The position numbers and the translations under genes are program-made. Under the pieces are notes generated by a model. That model ran no database searches. It was not told the origin of the DNA and worked only from the letters and a program-made list of their open reading frames with translations. A stretch of 64,000 bases of DNA from Pterois miles (lineage: Eukaryota; Chordata; Actinopteri; Perciformes; Scorpaenidae): assembly GCA_947000775.1 (NCBI GenBank), contig CAMQGK010000399.1, positions 2,906,501 through 2,970,500 of the forward strand, in the 5' to 3' direction. Of this stretch, positions 48,458 to 59,416 are shown piece after piece; positions within the stretch are counted from its first letter, which is position 1, and every line of letters begins with the position of its first letter.

Positions 48458-51400
48458 GTGAGACACCGACACCGACACCGGGCCTTTAACCAGAGGGCTC
48501 TGGGCCCGAGCAGGTGGTGATGGGAGCAGTAATTACACTAAGATAACACACGACATATTCCTTTATTAGTCCCACAGTGGGGACATTAGCTTTGGACAGC
48601 AGCAAAGGGGATAGTGCAAAAACAAGAAGCCAAATAAAAGTAGACAGACATAAAATATAACAATTTAAATAGAAGGAAATATAAAAAAATAGGAACAATA
48701 TACAGTATTTTTATTATTTTATATTTATTTACAATAAACAGACTATTAACACAATTGCACAGGTGCACAATCATCACTATTATTCTAATAATATACACTT
48801 TGTAATAACTAGGGCTGGATATCAATAAAAATATTTAATGCCGATTCATTTCATGATTGTCCAATTATAGCTAATCAGGATTACTCGCAAATTAATCACA
48901 TTTTTATCTCTTCAAAATGAACCTTGAAAGGGAGTTTATCAACATGGGTGTGGACAAATATGCTGCTTTATGCAAATGTATGTATATATTTATTATTGGA
49001 AATCAATTAACAACACAAAACAATGACAGATGTTATCCAGATTTTGACTTTAGCATCAAAAATCTGCTCCAGTCATAACATGGCAAACTGCAGCCCAACA
49101 GGCAACAACAGCTGTCAGTGTGTCAGAGTGCTGACTTGACTATGACTTGATCCAGACTGACTGGGACTATAATAAAGTGGGCATGTCTGTAAAGGGGAGA
49201 CTGGTGGGGACCCAGAGAACCCATTTACATTCACACATCTGGAGGTCAGAGGTCAGGAGACCCCTTTGAAGATGGCCATGATGGTTTCTCCTCATCAGTA
49301 TTTAGTGTACCTTTGGAGCATTATTTAACCTCCTTCATGATAAGCTGCTATAACATGGTTGGTTCTGATGGATTCATCAGGTTTTATATGATACCAGTAT
49401 CTTCACTCTGGCCTTAAGAATTGCATGTTGCGTTAAAGCGTTAATTAAAGCTGCATTATCACATTAACTTTTACAACCCTAATAACAACATAAAACTCCA
49501 AAAGGGGCCATTCTGTCCGTATAATCCAGGACTTTTACATATAATGCAGTTTATTTACAGTGAGGTACTGCAAAGTACCACTGCATTTGAACTGGACAAC
49601 ATTTTGAAGAAAGAAGTATTCAGTGGTAGTTAGACATTTTATGGAGCCACTTTTCCAGCCGTAAAGTAATTGACAGGCAGAGTTAGTGAAGCTTTAGTCT
49701 CACTGAGCTCAAGATCAACACAAAGATGAGTAGTCAGACAAAATGGTGGAAATCAGGAAGAAGAAATTATGACTTAAACTTTAACTTGCAGTAGTACGTT
49801 GGATCACAGTACCAGCTTTGAACAAGGAATGTTAAAACGTTATTCACCTCACCTGTCAGTGGTCATAATGTTGTGGCTGATCGGCGTCGGTAAGTGAACA
49901 GTAAAAAACACAAGTTATAAAAAAATAAACTGAATGAGTGTTTCCCATTATTGCACATATGAATATGAATATTGCACAGAGCATTGAAAATGAGAGTATT
50001 GAGATGTTTAGTGTTGTGTCGTTCTCTGAACATGTGATATTTGTCCTGATGCAGCCTCCTTCGTTCACAGATATTACCTGTCGCCCACACAAAGGTGGAA
50101 GATAATGAGGTAACGTTTGACGGTAATAACAGATGTGTGTGTCACAGTGAGGACTATTTAATGGTAGTGTGGTGATACTGTAACACAGATCTTTTCAGTA
50201 ATACTGTAGAAATGTACTGATAACTTATTATAAACATTTTATTTTGAATGTGTGGTGCAGGAGTTGAGGGAGAGCGTTCAGCTTCTGCTGACTACAAAGA
50301 TCGCCGTTTACCTGATGACATTCCTGATTGTGACTGTTGCCTGGGCTGCTCATATCAGGTGAGTCTATTATTATTATTAGTAGTAGTAGTAGTAGTAGTA
50401 GTGCTAGTTCAGGCATCTGGTAAGGATGTCCTCTGAGCGCCTCCTTAGGGAGGTGCTCCAGGCACGACCAGCTGGGAGGAGGCCCAGGACTAGATGGAGA
50501 GATTATATCTCCACACCGGTCTGGGATCGCCTCGGGATCCCCAGTCAGAGCTGGTTAATGTGGCCCCGGAAAGGGAAGCTTGGGGTCCCCTGCTGGAGCT
50601 GTTGTAGTCGTAGTGTAGTAGTAGTAGTAGTAGTAGTAGTACAGTGTTAAGTTTGTAATTTACTTGCTCATTCTTTATGTTGAATTTCACAGGTTATTTC
50701 AAGTGATTGTACGCATTGATGATTGCCTCGCACTGCTGAACCTCGTAAGTGTTAAATAATTTAACTGGATTATTTTGATTCTGTCTTCCAGTAATTATAA
50801 TTTTGAGTATCTTGGAAACTTCATTAAGGATGATTAGAGAGCAGCTACCTTTTGAGTTTTTGTGTCTCACTAATAGATGCTAACATGACTGTAATGTCTA
50901 GTTTTATATTCTTGTTTTGGATTATATGACATGCATCACTAGTTGGTTATGTTTCACGTTTACAGTGTTAAGACGTTACTTTTTACGGCGTTAGTTTTAA
51001 TAAACGCAGCTATTGTTCTGTTAACGCCTCTCTGATTTACAGTTTATATCATGATTAGCTGCGATTAGCTTGTTCTTTGTTAACTTTATTTAGTTTAAAA
51101 TCCAATTTCAGCTGGTATTAATGTACATCTAAAGAAAGAAGACCTGCACATGAACACAGACATAAAATATGTGTTACATAAATCAGTGCAAACACGTCTC
51201 ACAAAGGCTTTTTTTATGCACCCAAAAGGATTATTTCTCTAAAATATTGGTCACAAATTTGTTAAATGAACTCCTCTACTTTGCCAAGATAATCCATCCG
51301 ACTGACTAGATGCCGATCGAACAGTGTGATTATTGCACAGATGTGCTTTGGGCTGATCACAATAAATGCCACTCTGAAATGTGCTGTAATTATCATGCTG

Positions 51401-54400
51401 TTTAATCAGCATCGTGACATGCAACAGCTGCATAGCAGAAGTGCTGATTAACGCAGATTTCAACACATTCATGCCCAAAATTTAACACAAATCAGCTTTT
51501 TGTGTGCATAAAAAAAGTCCATTTTCGTTCCCTGCTGAGAGAAAACAGTGTCACATTTTCAGCACTGTGAATGAGACTTGTTTCGTTCATGTTTCCTTCT
51601 TTCTAATGTGAAGTTCTGCTTTCGGCTCTATTCCAGGCGTGCATGATGCTTATAACCTTTCTGCCGTACACAGTGAGTATGAGCCACTGCAGCGGCTCAG
51701 TCAATCACAATTTACACTAATACAAGTTGACTGATGTCATTCAAGCTCTTTTGTCTTTGCAGTTCTCTCTGATGGCGGCCTTCCCTGAGAACGTCCTCGG
51801 CATTTTACTGTTTTGTGGTTGTGTGATGGTGATGGGCATCATTCAGGTGAGCCAGTCAACCTCTTTTATTCTACAGATACAGAGGATTGCGGCGTTATCA
51901 TAATCATGCGTACCTTGTGTTCGTAGTCGGTGATCGTGCTGTACGCCTTCAGCCGTCCCTTCCTGCTGAACGAGCAGATCCAGATCTCCGAGAACCAAAC
52001 CTTCTACAAACACCACATCCTCAAAGTCATCATGCGGGTTCCCCTCATGTGCTTCTTCGCCAGCATTTTCTCCTTCATCTTCTTCCAGCTGGTAGGCAGC
52101 CATTCAGCTTTTTACAGAGGCAGTAGATGATCAGAAGGTTAGAGATTCTGTTCACAGCTTTATTATAGATTCATATACTGATTAGTTCTTTGATTAATCA
52201 TTAAATCTATTAATGTCAACAATATTGTGAAAAATGCATCACTAGTCCCACAGCCGAAGGTGGCATCTTTAATTTTCTTTTGTTTTGTTCGACCAGCAGT
52301 CTAAAACACAAAGATATTCAATTAAAAATTATATAAAATGCAGAAAATCCTCACATTTGAGAAGCTGGATCAAGCACATTTTGGGGATTTTTGTCTGATT
52401 AAAGGTGCTAAATGCAAGATTGGGAGCATTTCTATTGCATGGCTCTCAACATGGCTGCTAATGTTGCTAACAGCGCTAACAGAGAAAAACCGGAAGATGG
52501 GTGCTAAACTTCCACAAGGGTGCTATCGGTCAGTACAGCATTATGAGCTGTAACTGCTGATGATAGTGATGTTTTCACTTTGTCTTTCAGTCTTACGTGC
52601 TGTTGGCGATCGTCATCTTCCTGCCGTACATCTCCCGCTCTTTGAAGTGGTGTCGCAGCAAAGCAATTGGTGAGCCCTAGATTTCACGTTGACATGCAGG
52701 AGAAACTACTGTAAATGAAATCTGTGCTCACCTCTGGCCACATTAAACTCTGGGTGTGGATGTATTTCAGAATGACTCCTGTCACCTGCATCGCATGTTT
52801 AAAACCAGTTCTTGTCCATTTCAGGTCCGGTGCCGGAGTCTCCAGACTCCATGTTGTTTTACACCTACCTGCCCAACGAGCCCCTCAGCAAGGACCGCGT
52901 GGAGGCTTTCAGCGATGGAGTTTACGCCATCGTAGCAACGCTTCTCATCCTGGACATATGGTGTGTTTCACTAGTTCCTGGAAAGGGCAGACGTAGTGTA
53001 ACCTGGGTTTGTGTAGGTGTAGAGAGCTAGCAGCAGGAAGCTAGTTAGCAGGTTAGCTCACACAGTCAGGATTTCCACTGCCACTTTATTCTCCAGTGCT
53101 TCACATCGACCATACAATGCCAGGTCTCTACGGCACTATATTCATTACTCATACATGAACAGTACGTCATATAGACAACAACCTGCGCCGACTCGTTACT
53201 GTGGAGAGTCCTCTTTTGTGGAAGTCGGTCATAATAGTGCAGCAACAAGTGAATACAGCTCTCAACTCACAACACAACAAAAGGGAGACACCACCTTTTG
53301 GCACCACTTGGTACTGCAGTAGAACCACATACTGTATACAAGACTGACCGTTACAACATGACAAATGCAGGTTAGGCCGTGTTACAGATAAAAACACAAA
53401 GCTATGATCAGGATGATCACATTTAATGCAACCACCATGTTCTAAAAACAAAAGCGTATGCATCATATGCATCCTATACATATGTTGCATGTATTGTATT
53501 TATGCACCAGTTATACCTGCATTTAAGGGTAACTGAGGACAACAACCGACGAGCTGTGAGGGGAAGTGAGCAGCATAAATGTCACAGTACATCCACTAAA
53601 AGTGTTTTTTTTTTTTTTGCCGTTGACAGGTTGAGATTGTTGATATAAGTGACTGACAGCATTATGGAAAGGATCGTACAGAGAAATAAAACCCTTTTCT
53701 TACCTTTCTCTTGATCTCTTTTGTTGCGTCCAAGTTCCTCTCAAGGAGAAGTTTTGTTGTGAAATCTGAATATCCGTATATTGTGGCTCAAATAACTACG
53801 GGCGGCCATTGAATTCAAAGACCTCATCTACATTGTCGAAATCATGTAAATATTCAGCCATAACTTTGAAAATCTTTCAGATAACACTGAGCTACGCTTT
53901 CTGTAAACACAACAAACCCTCGCGTTTCCACCATGGATGTATTCAACGTTTCGATCGTTGTGTTTCAGCAACACGTCACCTCGCCAGATTTCAGAGCAAG
54001 ACTTCTCCTTGAGCGAGACTCTTTCCATAATGTTGTCAGACATTTCATGGCCAAAACGAGCACTTTCAGTGGACGTCCATGATGGTGCCAGCTTGCCCCA
54101 ATAGGATTACATTACAGCTTGTTTAGCAGCTGCCGTCTACAGCATACTCCCTCGATACTGGACCAGTTTCAGAAACTGTTGTTTCTATTAGTCAGTTAGA
54201 CAAAAACATTGCAAAATAGGGTGCAGGTTGAAAAATATTGAAGTTGCTCTTTAAGTAAAGCTACCTAACTTTTTGGCTAGTGCCCTCATTTTTAGTGACA
54301 TCTTCATAGCTGCTTTGAAATGGTCAGATAGAACGCTGTACTAAAAACACCTGATTATCCGTCCATCCATCTGCAACTGCTTATGCGAAGGTGGGGTACT

Positions 54401-55384
54401 CCCTGGACAGGTCGCCAGTCAATCACATAGAGACAGACAACCATTCACACTCACATTCACACCTACAGGCAATTTAGAGTCATCAGTTAACCTGCATGTC
54501 TTTGGACTGTGGGAGGAAGCCGGAGATCCTGGAGAAAACCCACGCTAACACGGGGAGAACATGCAAACTCCACACAGAAGTTTGTGCAAATAGGTCAAAC
54601 TGCAGGATGTTTGCAGATGATTTTGCTCAATTCACAGTACTGTGAAACCATAAAACCAAAGACTGTTTAAAAACCTTTTAACGTTCATTCTCTCTGGTTC
54701 CTTCCTGTCAGCGAGGACAACGTCCCGGATCCAACCGTTGTGCAGAAGCAGTTTGGCGGGAGCCTGATCGCGGCCCTGCAGGTCTACGGCCCAGAGTACC
54801 TCGCCTATTTTGGTTCCTTCGCCACCGTTGGCCTCCTCTGGTTTGTGCACCACTCGCTCTTCCTCCACGTCACCAAGACAACGCGCTTCATGGGCCTGCT
54901 GAACACCTTCTCGCTGGCCTTTGTCGGCGGTTTGCCTTTAGCCTACCAGCTGACGCACGAATTCCCGCACAACTCTCGCAACGAACTGGAAGCCATTCAG
55001 ATCAGCTGTGTGATCATTTTCTTCGCAGGTATATTTCAGCTCGCCATTTGGGTGGTCGCGCTTTACAACGAACAGGAAAGTCTCCACCCTTACGTACGAT
55101 ACGGTGGACGCGAGCACATATTCATGCTAGCTAAGCTGTCTCTGTACCCCTGCGTAGCTCTGGGGACGTTTTTCCTCACATGTATTTTGAGTAAATTCAG
55201 CGCCCCAATCTTCCACCTGATGGAGATCACCGTGCCTTTTGCTTTTCTTGTGTTGAGGCTGTTGGTGCGTGTCGGGCTATCGCTGCTACACCTAATCTTC
55301 TGTCCTGATAGGCCCGACCAGAGGGGCGCTGTAGAGGAGGAAGATGACGAGACGAGAGTGCCATTTAATGCGTTAGTTACCTAG
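48251..55384 (+). CDS. tmem175: TMEM175 endolysosomal potassium/proton channel, 10 coding exons
   Basis: TMEM175 (DUF1211 family) forms a dimeric K+- and H+-permeable channel in late endosomes and lysosomes that sets membrane potential and lumenal pH. Exons 48251-48457, 50071-50109, 50261-50358, 50693-50744, 51637-51672, 51763-51846, 51927-52091, 52591-52669, 52825-52960 and 54712-55384 join in frame to 522 residues plus TAG; the human protein is 504. Every intron is GT-AG. Two homologous repeats of about six membrane segments are visible. The first pore helices carry R53-xxx-Y57-S58-D59 and R278-xxx-F282-S283-D284, followed by SIIATVM (63-69) and AIVATLL (288-294). These supply the gate isoleucines (I64, I289; human I46, I271) and pore threonines (T67, T292; human T49, T274). 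The start is the first ATG after the promoter, with A at -3 and G at +4. The acidic N-terminus and the acidic C-terminal tail are poorly conserved. Identity is near certain; exon ends were read by eye. Confidence 0.96.
48545..48720 (-). repeat. truncated retroposon with conserved 3' tail, tmem175 intron 1
   Basis: Starts with ATTCCTTTATTAGTCCCAC and continues with GCAGCAAAGGGGATAGTGC and an A-rich body, as in related fish retroposon ends. The tail orientation indicates minus-strand insertion. Confidence 0.5.
48811..49493 (+). mobile_element. non-autonomous hAT-like element in tmem175 intron 1
   Basis: The left end is AGGGCTGGATATCAATAAAA and the right end ACTTTTACAACCCT. AATAAC flanks both ends (48804-48809 and 49481-49486), consistent with a short target duplication. 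The interior has the ACTCGCAAATTAATC and TATGCTGCTTTATGCAAATG blocks shared with 10380-10625 (inverted) and 38690-39110. The 55-bp array is absent from this copy. Confidence 0.6.
49834..49888 (+). mobile_element. minimal end-to-end derivative of the same Tc1/mariner family
   Basis: AACGTTATTCACCTCACCTG is the reverse complement of the left end at 13985 and is followed at once by GGTCATAATGTTGTGGCTGA, the right end at 14760. Virtually all the interior is missing. It lies in tmem175 intron 1. Confidence 0.6.
50071..50109 (+). CDS. tmem175: tmem175 coding exon 2 (39-nt small exon, residues 70-82)
   Basis: Only 13 codons (ILPVAHTKVEDNE), between TTCACAG and GTAACG. It completes the first pore helix with the conserved ILPV-HT stretch and begins the first loop. 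Being 39 nt it is in phase at both ends, so skipping it would keep the frame but remove the end of the pore helix. Gene predictors could miss an exon this small. Confidence 0.93.
50261..50358 (+). CDS. tmem175: tmem175 coding exon 3 (residues 83-115, ends in phase 2)
   Basis: Acceptor TGGTGCAG, donor GTGAGT. It encodes the second membrane segment, about residues 94-117, including IAVYLMTFLIVTVAWAAH, which is almost identical to the human channel. The last codon (Arg115) is split with exon 4. Confidence 0.95.
50366..50403. repeat. (TTA)n(TAG)n microsatellite
   Basis: ATTATTATTATT then about nine TAG units, just 8 bp inside the donor of tmem175 intron 3. Confidence 0.9.
50404..50617 (+). mobile_element. 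RTE-like LINE ORF2 C-terminal fragment in tmem175 intron 3
   Basis: The frame from 50426 reads ERLLREVLQA, then GRRPRTRWRDYIS and WDRLGIPSQ. The GRPRTRWRDYI block followed by a Trp-rich tail is typical of the end of fish RTE-type ORF2. It is bounded on both sides by AGT/TAG microsatellites (50366-50403 and 50614-50641). Confidence 0.65.
50614..50641. repeat. (TAG)n microsatellite
   Basis: About nine TAG units at the right border of the LINE fragment in intron 3. Confidence 0.9.
50693..50744 (+). CDS. tmem175: tmem175 coding exon 4 (residues 115-132)
   Basis: The exon lies between TTTCACAG and GTAAGT. It reads RLFQVIVRIDDCLALLNL, matching the loop and start of the third membrane segment of TMEM175. 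With exon 3 it totals 150 nt, restoring phase 0. Confidence 0.93.
51637..51672 (+). CDS. tmem175: tmem175 coding exon 5 (36-nt small exon, residues 133-144)
   Basis: Twelve codons (ACMMLITFLPYT) between TATTCCAG and GTGAGT, in the third membrane segment. The family pattern TFLPYTFSLM continues into exon 6, which confirms the join. Confidence 0.93.
51763..51846 (+). CDS. tmem175: tmem175 coding exon 6 (residues 145-172)
   Basis: Acceptor CTTTGCAG, donor GTGAGC, 28 codons in phase. It encodes FSLM, then a short loop (AFPENV) and the fourth membrane segment, about 155-178, with a run of Val, Met, Cys and Gly residues. Confidence 0.94.
51927..52091 (+). CDS. tmem175: tmem175 coding exon 7 (residues 173-227)
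   Basis: Acceptor TTCGTAG, donor GTAGGC, 55 codons. It finishes segment four (SVIVLYAF), then a hydrophilic stretch with Asn-Gln-Thr in ENQTFYKHH, then segment five at about 208-227 (LMCFFASIFSFIFFQL). The NQT sequon would be glycosylated only if this loop faces the lumen; in the family it is expected to be cytosolic. Confidence 0.94.
52591..52669 (+). CDS. tmem175: tmem175 coding exon 8 (residues 228-254, ends in phase 1)
   Basis: Acceptor TCTTTCAG, donor GTGAGC. It encodes the last segment of the first repeat (SYVLLAIVIFLPYIS) and a basic cytosolic stretch (RSLKWCRSK) that starts the linker between the two repeats. Gly254 is split with exon 9. Confidence 0.94.
52825..52960 (+). CDS. tmem175: tmem175 coding exon 9 (residues 254-299, second pore helix)
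   Basis: Acceptor CATTTCAG, donor GTGTGT. It encodes the inter-repeat linker, then EPLSKDRVEAFSDGVYAIV and TLLILDI. This is the family's most diagnostic motif and contains the second FSD signature, gate isoleucine I289 and pore threonine T292. The last codon, Cys299, is split (TG|C) and completed by exon 10. Confidence 0.96.
54361..54580 (-). repeat. tRNA-derived SINE fragment in tmem175 intron 9
   Basis: Starts TCCATCCATCTGCAACTGC and runs through GGACAGGTCGCCAGTC, TTTGGACTGTGGGAGGAAGC and ACATGCAAACTCCACACAG. It lacks the GATCCCAGCTGG block and the tRNA-like head. It lies about 130 bp upstream of the exon 10 acceptor. Confidence 0.8.
54712..55384 (+). CDS. tmem175: tmem175 terminal coding exon 10 (residues 299-522)
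   Basis: The exon begins after CCTGTCAG and reads (C)EDNVPDP, then the remaining five segments of the second repeat in one exon. Landmarks are YFGSFATVGLLWF, HHSLFLHV, SLAFVGGLPLAYQ, IFQLAIW and GGREHIFMLAKLSLYPC. The protein ends in an acidic cytosolic tail (EEEDDET). By position, Ile411 corresponds to human Met393, the site of the Parkinson-associated M393T variant. Internal ATG codons here are not the gene start. Confidence 0.97.
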
Positions 55385-55445
55385 CTAGCTGGAAGGGAAG
55401 TGGCCACAGACAATAACAGGAAGCTAATTGACAGAACAGCGAGGC

Positions 55446-56670
55446 GCTGTTGCTGAACTGCTCGATCTCGGAGAGAGCTGCTGTAACTCTTGTTTTCAAC
55501 ATTTAAAGTGATCCTAATGTTGAGAAGGAAAATGACATTAGACGTGACGCACATGTTGAAGGCGAAGTATGGAAATAGATTAGTGACAGCAGGATACTGA
55601 CAGCCAAAGCCTTCTCATTCATTTATTTTGTTTTTTACACAATAACTTGACGATTATGCTAATGGTGGTTGTGATTAGCGAATAATCAACTATCATCTCT
55701 CAGAAGCTAGCTTTGAAATGACTCACACTAAGGTTTACCGCTTTGATTTTAAAGCTCACGTCTGGAAATAGCAAAAGGCTTTCAGGGATGGCTTGAAGTC
55801 TTATAAACGATTTCACGGCTTAGCAAATTATAACACGTTTTTACTATTATTCTTCAGCTTCTGCACCAAGCTGAACAGTCCGTCCAACTGGTTTGGTTTA
55901 AATTCAGCCTTTATTTACTATTTCTTTAACGTCCATTTATCAGAGAAGATCGCTAATCATGTTAAGGAATGAAGAAAAAATACTTCATAGAACTGAAGTA
56001 TTCAAATACTTTGTGTACGACAATTAATGCCAATTTGGAGGGACCATATCTCATAGTGATTTTTGTAAAATGCAAGCTAGCATTGCAGGGAGGTACTGTT
56101 GCTAAAATGCTTGGTCTGTGATAGAGTTACTGTACGGGTTGAACTGGGAGTCACACAAAGAAGTATATGGTTTTCTTTTTAATATTTAAACTGGCTCTGA
56201 TGTTGAGAGGGAGTCCAACCTATCCATCCATTAGTTGTTTTTAAACAGTAACTAATGCTAGTTTTGATTAGCGAATAATTAACAATCAATGTTCAAAAGC
56301 TCACTAGAAGTAGGAAAAGGTCAAACATGAGGCTGATTTCTGTTTTCAGGGTTGGCTTTAAGTCTTATAAATAAGATAATGACTTAGCAGATTATATAGA
56401 GCAGTATAACAGGAAAAACAGTAATTATAGTTCACTTTCTGCACCAAGTAAAGCAGCAAGATGAACAGTCCGTCCAACTGGTTCTCCGTTAATCCAGAGA
56501 GGTTTTGCTAATCATGTTAAGACCTGTAGAAAAAATACTTCATAGAGTTGAAGTACTTAAAAACTTTGTGAATGACAAGCCAGGGGGTTGGTAAGGCCAG
56601 TTGTCTCAGTGACTCTTTTTAAGAGCATTGTGTTTCTAGTGTTGTAAACTGCAGGACAGCATTGCAGCAA
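55446..56670 (+). repeat. diverged head-to-tail tandem duplication in the tmem175 3' UTR
   Basis: Two copies lie directly next to each other, 55446-56093 and 56094 to about 56670. Shared landmarks in the same order are CTGTTGCT, TTTAAA with ATGTTGAGA, GATTAGCGAATAAT, AAGTCTTATAAA, AACAGTCCGTCCAACTGGTT, GCTAATCATGTTAAG, AAAAAATACTTCATAGA and AGCATTGCAG. The copies differ by many substitutions and indels, so the event is old. The first copy starts about 60 bp after the stop codon. Confidence 0.85.
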
Positions 56671-56950
56671 TGGTAACTTTCTATGTGCTGTCACCCCCTG
56701 CGTTCATCCCTCCGTCTTTTTACAGGTAGATACAGTATAAGACATGTTATTGTAAAGGTTACTGTTCATGTAATATATCATATTAAAGCTTGTGTAGTTC
56801 TCTGTATGCTGAAACTATCCACAGATCAGTGTGAACTTAGTTGTAAGGGCCTTTACAGAGGCATTCAGGATTTGACCTATTGCAGCATTAGAGGTCAAAG
56901 GTCAAATTCTGTTGACCTTAGTGTCATGACAGTGTGACTGGTAGACAGAT

Positions 56951-57000
56951 TATAAGATAAGATAAGATGAACCTTTATTAATCCCCGGAGGGAAATTATA
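56951..57000 (-). repeat. SINE 3' tail fragment in tmem175 3' UTR
   Basis: GATAAGATAAGATGAACC then TTTATTAATCCCCGGAGGG, the same tail as in the SINE at 39127-39423. Confidence 0.6.
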
Positions 57001-58600
57001 GTCTAAGCTTTACAATGATATATGATATTCTGTTTGTTACCCTCTTTTATACTGTAATAGTAATGATGGAGGGATGAAAAGCACATAGAAAGCTCCCATC
57101 ATGCATTTTACAACACAAAAAGCCTTAAAAAAAAATAATCAATGTGAGACATGGTCCCTCCAAAATTGGCATGAGAGACATACCGTATTTTTTTTCAAGT
57201 TTTCTTGAAGTCTTTTAGACTTTTGCGCCAGTATAAATGTGTGAGTTGTTAGCTAGCAGGGTTTAACGGCTCTGTAGTGTTTGCACTTAAAATATAATGT
57301 ACTGAACGGGTACGGCCATAAAATTTCAAATTGTACTGTTTTAAAATCTTTTGATTCAGATATGTACGGAAGCCCTGACAGCAAGTCCTGACTGGATACG
57401 TCCGACTATCACGTAGCAGCGGATGTTCGCTGAATCTGTTAAATACGCACATCCGTAACGTCACGTAGACCAGCTATGTACCAATCAGCCGTGTGCTCGA
57501 CAGACGTAACCACTTAAAAGATAGGTGAGTAATACTTGCTGTCTTCTTATATTAGCACATCGGCAAAAGCAAGTGGGTTGTTATTAAGCGACGGTCATTT
57601 ACCTTGATACAGCTACTCCAGTTAGCTTGTATGAGCTACAAAACCACAGTTAGTCCTTGTCCACTATTGACGTTATAAACAGGATAAACACAGAAACAGG
57701 GCGCCGACAAAAGTCCAGCTCAAAACGTCAATCCAACTGATTTTGTTGCTGAAGCTCACGTGCGTTGCATCCAGGACACGGTGTGGAAAAATGACTTCTG
57801 GTGATCTGAATTGTTTAATTAAATCAAAATACACCTGAAAGAAAACATGAATGCTTTTAGTCGTATTTTGAACACCTGGTGGTGGTGGTGTACTTCAGCC
57901 TCTTGTGGCCAAAATGAGTATTACAACAACAAATATTTACAAACCTGACAAAAACACCTGTTCATAAGTCATAAATTTCATTTCAGAAAACATTTCAGAT
58001 CAGACTTAGAAAATGGCCTCTCAGGGCTTCCGTATCTATTTGTGTTTCATACTCACTAGAATGTAATCTCACATTTTCAGTTATATCTTTATATATTATT
58101 TTCTATTTCTACTGTTATGTATTGATAGGACAACTGTGCACTTAAATGACCCCAGAGACTGTACATGTAAAGGTAGAAAAAGGCCAATGTTATAACATGA
58201 CATATAACATCAGGACAATTTTATGGAGAGGTTTGTAAAATCAGTACATTTCTCCAGAAGGGGTCACTGTTGTTTCTGTTATATTGTCCACTTTCATGGC
58301 TGTAATGATGATGTACATTTGTTTGTTTTTTTGATACTGACTCAAGAGGGGACTCAAATCTGAGATGCACTTTAAGAGAAACCTGTCACGTGATGAAGGG
58401 CGACACATAATCGACATATGGCTGAATAACACAGTTGAAAGAGAACAAACAATTGAATTATCACTTTTTAGACGGAGAAAAACTCTGAATGTGGGCTGGT
58501 GAAGAAACGCTTGTTTGTGATTGGTTGGACATGACATACTTTTGGTGTCTTTTTTGTTTTGGTTGTCATGTTTTTATTCTGGTGAGGACTGCCGGCTTTA

Positions 58601-58930
58601 GGGCTGCATAATTAATTGAAATTCTATCGAAATCGCAATTATCAAATTGCAGGATGAAGAGGAAATTATAATATTTGTTAAAGGTGAAATGTGTCAAAAA
58701 TAGCATTTTAAATTAAAGATTGTGGTGCTGCAGAGATGTCCTGACCTGCACATCATATTCTACAGACAAAGAAAACATCTGTTTGATGCCTGCAAAATAA
58801 AAATTACACAATAATCATGTAAATGTGTTTAAATGAGAACAATGATGCAAAATTTCCTGAAATATCTCAAATTATATCACAATAACAGTCAAAAAAAGGA
58901 CTATTATTATTTTAAATTGTGCAGCCCTAC
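58601..58930. mobile_element. hAT-type MITE in the tmem175 3' UTR
   Basis: Imperfect terminal inverted repeats: TAGGGCTGCATAATTAATTG at the left and AAATTGTGCAGCCCTA at the right. The interior is AT-rich and non-coding. It also supplies the AATAAA at 58797. Confidence 0.6.
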
Positions 58931-59317
58931 CTAGCTTTCAGATCCAAGCTGCATTTAGAGTGTAATATGGGTTTATTTATTATTATTTGTATATAAATAT
59001 CTGGTTGATTAGAATGGGAGCAGTGTAATTTCTATGATTTCTAGGGAGGAATAAATGTCTGTATTTGTTTGCAGTTCATCATCAGTTCTCTTTGCATCCA
59101 AAATAATGACAAACACTAAATTTTGTGACATTTTCACCTGATATAAAACAACTGTATTTGAAATCATGACCTTTCTCTTGTTGACGTTCCTCCAACATGG
59201 CGGCTCGTTTGTTGAGGCCAAATATTCAAAACGCTGCATTTGCTCTTTCACACTGTGCAAAGTCTTTTTTTTTTTATCGTAAATGTCAAATCAGAAATTG
59301 TCAAGCTTTGTTTTGTG

Positions 59318-59323
59318 AATAAA
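59318..59323 (+). terminator. tmem175: candidate poly(A) signal of tmem175
   Basis: AATAAA in the context TGTGAATAAATC, with a TCTCTGTCTTGTC-type downstream element about 35 nt later. It is the last plus-strand hexamer before a minus-strand signal. Confidence 0.4.
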
Positions 59324-59416
59324 TCTGAAGTTGCTTCTTCAATGTGAAAGTGAATTCTCTGTCTTGTCATTAGGAAACATAATGAACAAAATGACATTTT
59401 AATGAAAAAAAAAAAC

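Larger units (their letters stand above)
55385..59345 (+). other. tmem175: probable long 3' UTR of tmem175
   Basis: No further coding exon is visible after the stop codon. AATAAA hexamers occur at 58797, 59050 and 59318. The last is followed by a T/G-rich stretch (about 59340-59355) and lies just before an oppositely directed poly(A) signal, so it is the favoured end, giving a UTR of about 3.9 kb. The region contains a tandem duplication (55446-56670), a SINE 3' tail (56951-57000) and a hAT-type MITE (58601-58930). An earlier end is possible. Confidence 0.4.

Noticed and set aside
48148..48478. Minus-strand ORFs opposite tmem175 exon 1
   Set aside because: Antisense shadows of a GC-rich coding exon.
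48064..48489. 141-codon ORF overlapping tmem175 exon 1
   Set aside because: It begins with TTG, not ATG, and is the shadow of GC-rich exon 1 in another frame. The real frame starts at 48251 and continues across introns.
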